Part shown: positions 1 through 7,700 of the stretch, one piece after another
Numbering within the stretch: the stretch's first letter is position 1
Layout of the letters: each line of letters begins with the position of its first letter
Assembly: GCA_002315535.1 (NCBI GenBank)
Contig: DCHA01000028.1
Span: 829-12,350, forward strand
Origin: Firmicutes bacterium UBA1764
Lineage (GTDB): Bacteria; Bacillota; Clostridia; Peptostreptococcales; Anaerovoracaceae
Direction of reading: 5' to 3'
Length of the DNA stretch: 11,522 nucleotides
The notes under the pieces: model-generated
Seen by the model: the letters and a program-made list of their open reading frames with translations, nothing else
Database searches by the model: none
Told to the model about the DNA's origin: nothing
Program-made: the position numbers and the translations under genes

Positions 1-444
1 GACCAGCTGACCGGCCTGAAGAACAGATACGCGCTGCATCAGGTTCTGGACAAAACGGGCGACGTGTTCTACTTCGGCATGTTCGACTTTGATAATTTCA
101 AGAAGGTCAATGACGCGCTGGGCCACGACTTTGGCGACGCTGCGCTTTGCGAGGTTGCGCGCCTGCTCGACGAGAATTTTGCCGGAGCGGCCTTTAGATA
201 CGGCGGCGATGAATTTGTCGTAATCAGCACCGAGCGCCAGGATGAAATTATCAGACGCTGCGAGCAGATCAACAAGGAGCTTGCGGAAAAGTACACAGAA
301 ATCAGCGTGCAGCTGAGCGGCGGATTCTATTTCCCGCGCAGCAAGGAAGAGACCTACGAGGACTACTTAAAGTTCGCAGACCGCGCGCTGTATCAGGCAA
401 AGTCCGACGGCAAAGGAAGATTTATTTTCTATCAGGGCGAGTAA
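1..444 (+). CDS. GGDEF-domain diguanylate cyclase, C-terminal part (5' end outside window)
   Basis: The gene is open from base 1 in frame 1 and ends at TAA 442-444, giving 147 residues. These form an almost complete GGDEF domain, which makes cyclic di-GMP from two GTP. It begins with the family's entry motif DQLTGLKNR (residues 1-9). Next come the metal and substrate segment FDFDNFKKVND (28-38, with D29 and N37) and GHDFGD (41-46), then an intact RYGGDEF (66-72), so the catalytic residues look competent. The product-inhibition I-site (RxxD just before GGDEF) is absent: the equivalent positions read NFAG. The domain closes with the usual ADRALYQAKSDGKGR stretch. The N-terminal sensory or regulatory part lies upstream and is not visible, so the input signal is unknown. 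Many bases here are G/C, unlike the giant genes that follow. The gene has its own terminator and no coding link to the next gene. Confidence 0.95.
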   Translation, partial: DQLTGLKNRYALHQVLDKTGDVFYFGMFDFDNFKKVNDALGHDFGDAALCEVARLLDENFAGAAFRYGGDEFVVISTERQDEIIRRCEQINKELAEKYTEISVQLSGGFYFPRSKEETYEDYLKFADRALYQAKSDGKGRFIFYQGE

Positions 445-471
445 CAAATTCCCCGTCAATTAATCGAAATA

Positions 472-512
472 AAAAAACAGCTTGGGATCGTAATGATTCC
501 AAGCTGTTTTTT
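472..512 (+). terminator. Rho-independent terminator of the GGDEF gene
   Basis: The left arm 472-489 pairs with the right arm 495-512 along 18 positions. One pair is a G-U wobble and the loop is the five bases GTAAT. The GC-containing core is CAGCTTGG/CCAAGCTG. It is flanked by an A-run on the left and six T's on the right, so it could also work on the opposite strand. It starts 28 bp after the stop codon at 442-444 and separates the cyclase gene from the next transcription unit. Confidence 0.92.
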
Positions 513-550
513 ACGCTAATCGCCTAGGCACTCCCCTAATGGCTTTTTGC

Positions 551-572
551 AAACGGTTTTGAAACGTTTTCG
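551..572 (+). promoter_or_regulatory. Possible operator: two 11-bp repeats over the -35 region
   Basis: Two adjacent 11-bp units, AAACGGTTTTG (551-561) and AAACGTTTTCG (562-572), share the AAACG half-site one helical turn apart. The second contains the perfect 8-bp palindrome AAACGTTT (562-569). They overlap the -35 hexamer and spacer, where a repressor could block RNA polymerase. It is not a match to the CcpA cre consensus. The regulator is unknown and a chance AT-rich repeat is possible. Confidence 0.3.
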
Positions 573-587
573 TGGTACAATTATAGT
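559..587 (+). promoter_or_regulatory. Sigma-A-type promoter of the giant-gene operon
   Basis: The -35 element TTGAAA (559-564) and -10 element TATAGT (582-587) are separated by exactly 17 bp. This is a near-consensus vegetative promoter, and the predicted start is around 594-595. It would give a leader of about 70 nt before the ATG at 666. It lies just after the previous gene's terminator and is the only strong promoter I see before the two large genes. A second -10-like hexamer (TACAAT, 576-581) has no suitable -35 partner. Confidence 0.75.
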
Positions 588-652
588 GTAGAAATATAGG
601 CACGAGGGTGCGGGCGCTAAACGAGTATGCAGGCGCGAAAAGCGAACAAAAT

Positions 653-658
653 AGAGGA
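653..658 (+). promoter_or_regulatory. Ribosome binding site that sets the start of giant gene 1
   Basis: AGAGGA is followed by 7 nt and then the ATG at 666, a standard Bacillota arrangement. The in-frame ATG further upstream at 627 has no purine-rich site at a workable distance, so 666 is preferred. Confidence 0.75.
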
Positions 659-665
659 CTATATC

Positions 666-3600
666 ATGGTACATAAAAATAGTTTTGAACCAACAAAAAA
701 GAAAATCACAATTGAAGAGCTGATGGCTTTACAGAGCTTTAAGGAATACAACGAGCTGTCTCATAGCCTTGCAATGTCTGCGGAGGCTCTGGCAATTGAG
801 TTTATGGATAAGGGAATCAAAAAGGATCAGCTGGGCGAGCTGATTGCAAAGTCTGACAGAAGCGTTCCGATGGATTACAAGACCGCAATGCAGGACTACG
901 CTGATAATGTCCCGGATTCATATCAGTTCACATCGTTCATGCCTTGGGAAAAATCAAAAAGAGACGAACTATCAAAGAAGGCAGAAATAAGTTACGTAAA
1001 GGCCATCTATACAACCGAAGTTATGAAGATGGGCCTGACCAGAGCTGTCAAGGACGGCCTGCTCTCGCAAGAACAGTTTGATGAACTCTCCAAAAGCAGA
1101 GACACTCTTGTGCTGCTACTCAAGGCCGGAGACGACGACAAAACCTACATGCAAAATGTCGAGACCGCGAAGAAGCTTCTTGGCGCGAACCTCGACCAGA
1201 GCAAGCTTACTCCGGCAGAGTTCGAGGATGCAAAGAAAAAACAGTTCGCAGAAATTCTCAACCAGAGAATGAAGGAGCTCGCAGAAACAGATTACAGCAA
1301 ATACGAAAGCATGAGCGATGAGCAGCTTGTTCAGCAGTTCGAAGACTACGACAAGGATGTTCAGGCTCTCAGCATAATCGAAAGAGAGGTTAATAGCTGG
1401 ATAAAGAATAATCCGTATATTAACCGCAACCTTTACAACAAAACACGCGACATCAACGGCAAGCTCGGAAACTTCTATTTTGCAAACTCTTGCAGAATGA
1501 GAGCTATTGCAAATCCACATTACAAGACCGCGGATATGCTGGATGAATTATACATGCCATCATCCGATGTGGCATTTATTACAGTTCATACCGAAGATGA
1601 ACATCTGAACAGATTCAGAGCCGAAATAACGGCCCTAACCTCAGTTCAGCGCGTTCTTTTAGATGAGCAAACTTATAGCAAGCTCAGCGAGACTCTGGAA
1701 GACGACTTCCAGCCTTCGGCAATCAGATACTTTGACAAAAAGGGCAACATGATAAATACCGAGCAAGCCATCATTCAAATGAAAAAAGATGGCTTTGTTA
1801 TGGCGTCCGCGCAAGGTTATCCGAAGAGCACAATTGCAATCAACTATGACCCGAAGACTCTGGGCTTTAAGACTCTCAGTCCGGAGAAATACAAGAGCTA
1901 CATCAACATCGTAAATAGCAAGCTGCTCGACAGCGAGGCTGCACACAAGGCCGTTGACGATGCGATGGAAAAGAACTCTGAATACCTCAAAGACTTAAAG
2001 GGAATCACCACATCGCTTATCGAAAAGGAGCAGGCAATTGCGACCGACGCAGTCACAAAGGGGCTCCCAATCGAAGACTACCTGCAAAGACATATGGCAA
2101 GCGCTCACCCGCAGATGTCATATGATGAATTCGCAAAAAAGCACGGCATCAAGGATGACGAGAAAATTTCAAAGCTTGAAATAAATCAGAGAAGAGCTTT
2201 AACACACAAGGCAATTAAGGCAGTAGTCAACTCCTCAATTCGCAGATACGAGGGTGAGCAGTTCCCTCCGGAGCTACACAATATTATCGCAAAGAAAGTT
2301 AACATGAGAAACTTCTCTGATACGCTTTGCAAGTGGGGCAAGGAAAATCTTGCGGCCAATATTAAGATGGCGCAGGAGTTCTTTGGCCTGGATGAAAACA
2401 ACAAGCCGACCGGAATCAGCGAAGAAGAGCTTAACAAAAAGCGCAACGAGATAATCAGAAACCGCGTTAAGGATTGGGCAAAGATTCAGGAAAAGCTGCT
2501 CAATATCGAAATGACAGATGAGAACATCATCGAGCACTACGAGGAGTTGGATGAATACGGCCTTGGCCAGGGCATGGAATGGAATCTGTTGATGGAGCAG
2601 GTAAAGGGCCTCGGATGCACAGTCGATGATGACATAATCGAGCTTGGATTCAAAAACAACAGAACCGCATATTTATTTAACAACATCCACAGCGTTCGCG
2701 CGGGCTATATCGCAAGCCAGTATTATCAGTACGGCGGAGAAGAGCACGTGAATACTCCGGAAATGCTTGCTGAGATCCCGGCAGCTACGGACAAGACTCT
2801 CGGAATGACTTATGCCGGAGCCTTCACCGCCCAGAGCCAGATAAGCTCAGAGCTTGGCGCTATCTTTAAATCACAAATGGGAGGCAGCACGGAAGACATC
2901 GATTTCATCTACGATGAAAAAGGCGGCAACATTGCCTTTGATGATATGTCTATCGGAAATACTTTAACGCAGGGAAGCCTTATGGTCTTTAAGAAGGGCC
3001 AGAAGGATCCTGTGATGTTCAGCGCCTCTAATTTAAAGAGAGTTCCGCCAATCATCAGCGAAAGACTGCCAAGCCCCGCAGAGCTTGCACAGTCCAGAGC
3101 CGCACGCTTTGACGGAATGATTACCAGGATAGAAAACGATCGCAAGCTGAGCCCCGCACAAAAGAGAATTCAATCCGAAATGCTTGAGTCAGAATACGAG
3201 CTCGGCATAATGGCTGATGGAATTCAGAATCTCAGCGGAGAAAGACTTGAAGGGACAAAGGCAAGCATACGCCGCAATCTCGTAAAGTATGTTTCCAGAG
3301 CGGTCGCAAATAAATACATGAACAAAAACGCAGACTATGCGAAAAAGTTTGGCAGCGAAAAGAATATCAATGAATTTGTTCAAAGACTCAGCAAAGCCGA
3401 AGGCATAGACATGCTGCTTGATGAAATGATCAAGGATCCGAATTCATTTAATAACATGGATCCGGAAAAGATTGTTGCAAGCTTCCAAAAGCATCAAAAG
3501 GAAGTAATGGCAAAGGACTACAACGATCTCACCACTGCAAAGCATAACGAGTACCTTGAGTCATCACAAAAAGCAAGAACAGCCGCAAGCTTCTTAATGA

Positions 3601-4679
3601 GCGTCGGCGGCGTTCACTCGCCAAGCTTCTGGGGCCTGTCCACAGTTGCTTCAGAGCAAACCAAGGCTATGGCAAACGACTTCGGATGCCTGTCACTTGA
3701 CAGGGGCGCCCTTCAGGCAATCGCTTGCGGACTGATGGTTAAGGATGGCAAGAGCTTTGATCAGATTGTCGCTATGACTCCGGAGATGAAGGAGGCAAGA
3801 TCAGAGTACACGCAAGCCGCAATCGATCTTGTTGTCGGCCTCAAGCACAAGGAGGTCGGAGACGCCCTACTCGCCGGCATGACAGCACTCAACGAATATC
3901 TGGCGCCGTATGCGAACAAGATGAAGGATTTCACACTTGGGGAAATATCCGCTCCGGAATTCACAAACGCAGTGATGGCTTCGGACATGCTGATGGACTT
4001 CACACAGGAAATCGACGGACTTAAACGCCACGCTGATGAAAACAATATTCAGATGTCGCCGGAGTTTAACGCCGATACAATAAAAGAACAAAACCAGTTA
4101 AACGAAAAGCTCAGAAATCTGTTCACAAACAGACTAACAGGTCCAACCAGCGCCCTGAGCGAAATCGCAGAAATAAACTTTAACACAAAGGATCCTGCAG
4201 CTCTTTCAAATGCAAGAAACAAAACGGCCGCGGCCATAGGTAATTACCTAAAGAGTATGGTGCTTAATAAAACGCTAAAGGCAATCTCGGAGCTCCCGGA
4301 AAATGCAGGTAAGAGCCCGATGGAGTTTGAAAAGGTTGAGGCAATAAAGAACGCCGCACAGCTTGCTTTGGAACATAGCGATGACTTCAATGCCTTTATT
4401 AAAAAAGGTATTTGCCAGCAAACAAAATTTGCTAAAAAGAGCATAATTGCAATGCTTGATGGTACAATAGAAAAAGAACTTGATTTGAAAATCAAAATAC
4501 CAAAGGATCCGTCAGAGACTGTTTCCATCGAAGCGGACTTTAATAAAATGTTTAAAGCGATAAAAGGCAAAACTCTAAGTGATCCGGAGATAAAGGCTCC
4601 GGAAGTAAAGGCTCCGGAAAAAGCAGGACCAGAGATTCAAGAACCGGTCCTTGACGGCGGAGCCGCAATTAATCACTAA
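666..4679 (+). CDS. Giant helical protein 1 (1337 aa), unknown function, paralogue of the next gene
   Basis: I do not recognise a family. The product is hydrophilic, rich in Lys, Glu, Asp and Ala, and apparently mostly helical. It shows no signal peptide, transmembrane segment, sorting signal or known catalytic motif, so a cytoplasmic location is most likely. Visible layout: N-terminal segment 1-97; a module at ~98-395; a connecting helical stretch; a second copy of the module at ~508-790; a C-terminal region at ~869-1275; and a tail with three PExKA-type repeats (1307-1321). The C-terminal region has IDMLLDEMIKDPN at 914-926, FWGL at 988-991, GDALLAGMTALNEY at 1065-1078, LPENAGKS at 1210-1217 and MLDGTI at 1263-1268. 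The same landmarks occur in the same order in the downstream protein. The start at 666 is chosen for its ribosome binding site; starting at 627 would add 13 residues. The TAA at 4677-4679 is 36 bp before the next ATG, so the two genes are probably co-transcribed. A phage tape-measure or cell-wall protein is less likely, given the absence of phage genes and export signals. Confidence 0.9.
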   Translation: MVHKNSFEPTKKKITIEELMALQSFKEYNELSHSLAMSAEALAIEFMDKGIKKDQLGELIAKSDRSVPMDYKTAMQDYADNVPDSYQFTSFMPWEKSKRDELSKKAEISYVKAIYTTEVMKMGLTRAVKDGLLSQEQFDELSKSRDTLVLLLKAGDDDKTYMQNVETAKKLLGANLDQSKLTPAEFEDAKKKQFAEILNQRMKELAETDYSKYESMSDEQLVQQFEDYDKDVQALSIIEREVNSWIKNNPYINRNLYNKTRDINGKLGNFYFANSCRMRAIANPHYKTADMLDELYMPSSDVAFITVHTEDEHLNRFRAEITALTSVQRVLLDEQTYSKLSETLEDDFQPSAIRYFDKKGNMINTEQAIIQMKKDGFVMASAQGYPKSTIAINYDPKTLGFKTLSPEKYKSYINIVNSKLLDSEAAHKAVDDAMEKNSEYLKDLKGITTSLIEKEQAIATDAVTKGLPIEDYLQRHMASAHPQMSYDEFAKKHGIKDDEKISKLEINQRRALTHKAIKAVVNSSIRRYEGEQFPPELHNIIAKKVNMRNFSDTLCKWGKENLAANIKMAQEFFGLDENNKPTGISEEELNKKRNEIIRNRVKDWAKIQEKLLNIEMTDENIIEHYEELDEYGLGQGMEWNLLMEQVKGLGCTVDDDIIELGFKNNRTAYLFNNIHSVRAGYIASQYYQYGGEEHVNTPEMLAEIPAATDKTLGMTYAGAFTAQSQISSELGAIFKSQMGGSTEDIDFIYDEKGGNIAFDDMSIGNTLTQGSLMVFKKGQKDPVMFSASNLKRVPPIISERLPSPAELAQSRAARFDGMITRIENDRKLSPAQKRIQSEMLESEYELGIMADGIQNLSGERLEGTKASIRRNLVKYVSRAVANKYMNKNADYAKKFGSEKNINEFVQRLSKAEGIDMLLDEMIKDPNSFNNMDPEKIVASFQKHQKEVMAKDYNDLTTAKHNEYLESSQKARTAASFLMSVGGVHSPSFWGLSTVASEQTKAMANDFGCLSLDRGALQAIACGLMVKDGKSFDQIVAMTPEMKEARSEYTQAAIDLVVGLKHKEVGDALLAGMTALNEYLAPYANKMKDFTLGEISAPEFTNAVMASDMLMDFTQEIDGLKRHADENNIQMSPEFNADTIKEQNQLNEKLRNLFTNRLTGPTSALSEIAEINFNTKDPAALSNARNKTAAAIGNYLKSMVLNKTLKAISELPENAGKSPMEFEKVEAIKNAAQLALEHSDDFNAFIKKGICQQTKFAKKSIIAMLDGTIEKELDLKIKIPKDPSETVSIEADFNKMFKAIKGKTLSDPEIKAPEVKAPEKAGPEIQEPVLDGGAAINH
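957..1850 (+). repeat. Module copy 1 in giant protein 1 (residues ~98-395)
   Basis: Protein-level repeat. Landmarks in order are KRDELSKKA (98-106), AKKLLG (168-173), SDEQLVQQFEDYD (217-229), ANPHY (282-286), YFDKKGN (355-361) and the segment starting DGFVMASA (375-382). The first two thirds look helical and the final part looks like a small beta-rich segment. The match is in amino acids, not DNA, so the duplication is old. Boundaries are approximate. Confidence 0.65.
2187..3035 (+). repeat. Module copy 2 in giant protein 1 (residues ~508-790)
   Basis: The same landmark order as copy 1: QRRALTHKA (508-516), AQEFFG (569-574), TDENIIEHYEELD (617-629), ASQYY (683-687), YDEKGGN (749-755) and the segment starting GSLMVFKKG (770-778). 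Each lies 393-410 residues after its partner in copy 1. This regular offset is the main argument that the resemblance is real. Confidence 0.65.
4584..4628 (+). repeat. Three 15-bp tandem units encoding PExKA repeats
   Basis: The units CCGGAGATAAAGGCT (4584-4598), CCGGAAGTAAAGGCT (4599-4613) and CCGGAAAAAGCAGGA (4614-4628) encode PEIKA, PEVKA and PEKAG. The first two differ at only two bases, so slippage expansion looks recent. The result is a flexible Pro/Glu/Lys tail close to the C-terminus of giant protein 1. Confidence 0.85.
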
Positions 4680-4715
4680 GAAGAGTATCACTTGAGATAA
4701 GAAAGGGAGAATAAT

Positions 4716-7700
4716 ATGCCACCGTTTAAAAAAGAAAACATCAAAGCATCTAAGGACTTTTTGGAATCAAAAAAGACAATTAATAACATTTGGCAAATAT
4801 TCTGGAACGAATATATTGATAAAGGCCTCAGCTCAGATGACAAGGCAAAAGTAATCAAGGAATTCCAGCCTCCACTACTGCCCCCACTAAAAGAAACCTT
4901 AACGAATATTTACAAAAAGCAGAAAGTAAAGCTGCCAAAAGCAATTTCCGACATGAAGGTTTATTCCGGAACGGAAATGACGCAAAGAAGAGAACTCTCA
5001 AAAAAAGCAAATGAAGCTATTGCAAAAACAGCCTATGATGAAAAATTTATTACATGTACATTAAACACTCTAAAAAAACAAAATAAAATTAGCGAAGCTC
5101 AATTTAAGTATCTGACATCTTCCAGAGGAAGCCATTGTTTCTTCTTTAATGCTCCCCTGAAATTAAATGAAGATGAAATTCTGGAAAAGGCTCTTTACCT
5201 TACCGGAAATGATCTTAACAAAGAACTAATCGGCGAAAAGAAATATAACGACATACTTCTCGAACGAAAGGTAAGTGCATATAACGAGACACTTAATACT
5301 CTTGCCGCATTTGATTTTAGCAACTACGACAATCTTTCCGATAAAGACATTGTTCGCAAGTGGGAAGAATACAGAAACTTTAGCTATACCATCTCAGAAT
5401 TTGAAAATGAAATAAAGGGCGACATCAAAAAATATTTAAATCAAAGTCTCGTAAAAAGAATTGATGAACAAAGCAAAGCACGTGGACAGGCTGAAATGCA
5501 AATGATGCACCGTATATGCTTAATTGCTGATGGAAATTATACCAAAGCTGATACAGACTTCCTTTTCCATATGACGGAAATCGATCGTCAAAATTTAAGT
5601 AACGTTCTTGAAGGGGCAGAAAAAAATATAGAGCATTTGAATCTTACCATAAGATTTATCGATACTGCAGGGCCCTACTACGAATACCTGGGGAATACAT
5701 GCGCACAGTACGTTCAGTACTATTTTAATAAGAAGAATGAAATAAAAAATTTAGACGATATAGTATTCTTCGATAAAAAAGGAAATACAATCGATTACGC
5801 AGGTTTACAATATTACACTGGTGAATTCTTTGCTGCTCCAAAAGATCGTCCTCAGCAGCTGACTGCATTCGAAGTGGACTATGCTAATAATGGAACTAAA
5901 ATGCCTGACCTAACGCCTTTCGCCAAGATCATGAATAAAATTAAGCAAGGCTTTACAAACGATCTTGATAAGCAGGACGCTGCCATGGTCGAAAAACTGC
6001 TCGATAAAGTTCCACTTATAAAAGAAAATGCCACTGATTTGGTTTCACTATCCGCAACCATTTATTCCGCAATGATTGGTGACAAGGAGACTGACGCCGA
6101 AGCAAAAAAACAGAAAATAGAAGCAACGCTCCAAAGTCTTAAAAAAACTTATGCGCCAAAGAGGCCCCAGGTTAGCAAAGCTGAATATGAAAAACTGTTT
6201 AAGATAAAACCATCTGAACGCTTGTCAATGGCAGAAGTCGAAGAAAGACGACTGCTGTCGGAAAAAGTAGTCGATGCAATAATAAATACAAATATTCAAA
6301 GAATTGAATGTCATACTATCCCCGACAAAATTTTTAATAAAATAATCGACCCAAGCAGACATTTTAGAGCTTTTATTTTTAAGCATGAACAAGGAAAAGT
6401 CAATGAGAATAATAAAGCCTTTAGGGATTTCTTTGGGCTTGATGATAATTTTAACAGAGACCCTAAGATAAAGGATGAGGTCATCAATAAAAACAGAATA
6501 CGTATAGTCCAAAACCAGCTTGATTACTACAAACAAATCAGAGACGATCTTAAAAACATAAAATGGACCGATGCAGCTCTTATAGAAAACTATTCAAAGG
6601 TTTTCAGTTATTGTCTTGCAATCGACATGGAAATGAAATCCTTCTTTAGCCAATTCAAAGATATAAAGCTTGAAGAAAACTATCAAAAGCTCTCAGAAGA
6701 ATTGTTTAAGGATGCTGCGTATTTTAACGGTTTTATTCTCCCGAAGGCAGACTCCATTGCAAATCCATATTATCAATTTGGTAGTACAAACAAACTATTC
6801 CTTCCGGAATTCGAATCATTATCAGAATCATTCCCGGACAAAATGCTGACAGGCGCATTTCTGAGAAAAATGTCGGGTCTGCCAAATACAAAAGAAATTT
6901 ACGACAAACAATTAGAGACATTAATAGGTGAAATGCAGAATGTCGAATATGCCTACACAAAGAGTGGGGATCCCGTTGGTTTAGGTCAAAAAGACGAACT
7001 TGCAGTTACACGCATGCTTGAAGCAGGAGAAGAGCTCTTCTTCTTTAAGAAAGATAGCATGCAGCCTACAGTAGTAACTCTATCAAAGACAGATGCTACA
7101 CAACTTGATAATCTTCCTCTAACAAAGGAACGCGAAGAACAGGCTCGCATCATGAGAACTAATGCAGCTCTTGATAAGATTAGGGCCGAAGCAAAAGATG
7201 CTCCTAACCCTTCACGCTATTTAAACAAGATGTCAGCGTATGTAATGAAACAGTTTGAGGTTGCGCAGATATATGCGGAGATGGAGGATCTTACAGGGCT
7301 TGCAAGAACAGAAAAATACTACGAGCTAAGAGAAAAGTTGACAGAGTATCTCTCTCTTGCCGCTGTAAAATCAATGTTATTCAAGATGAAGGCTACGGGA
7401 AAGTTCCAGGAAGAGTTTTTCGCGGAAGTACTTAAGCAGGAAAATCTTCAAAAATATGCAAAGCAGCTTGGTGAAACTAAGGCTGTTGATATGCTCATGG
7501 AAGACATGATGAAGGATCCTAACCCTAAGATGCTGTTCGAAAAACTTGATGAGGAAAAGCTTGTCAAGCAGCTGTCACTTAAGCAAAAAGAAGTTGCCGA
7601 GATCAATAAGGCTATAGCAGCAGAAGATAAAGCACTGTTCAAAGAAAGAGTTACCAACGCTATTACCTATTCTGTTAAAGCTTATCAGACCAAAGATCCG

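Noticed and set aside
627..665. Earlier in-frame ATG giving giant protein 1 a 13-residue extension
   Set aside because: No ribosome binding site at a proper distance, whereas ATG 666 has AGAGGA with a 7-nt spacer.
4293..4316. GKS in LPENAGKS (and LPENNGKS in protein 2) as a Walker A ATP-binding loop
   Set aside because: The pattern GxxxxGK[ST] needs a glycine five residues before GK; here that position is not glycine and no hydrophobic strand precedes it.
3270..4490. A third full copy of the internal module in giant protein 1
   Set aside because: An RR-x-L opening at residue 869 resembles the module start, but the later landmarks (ANPxY, DKKGN, strand segment) do not follow at the expected spacing.
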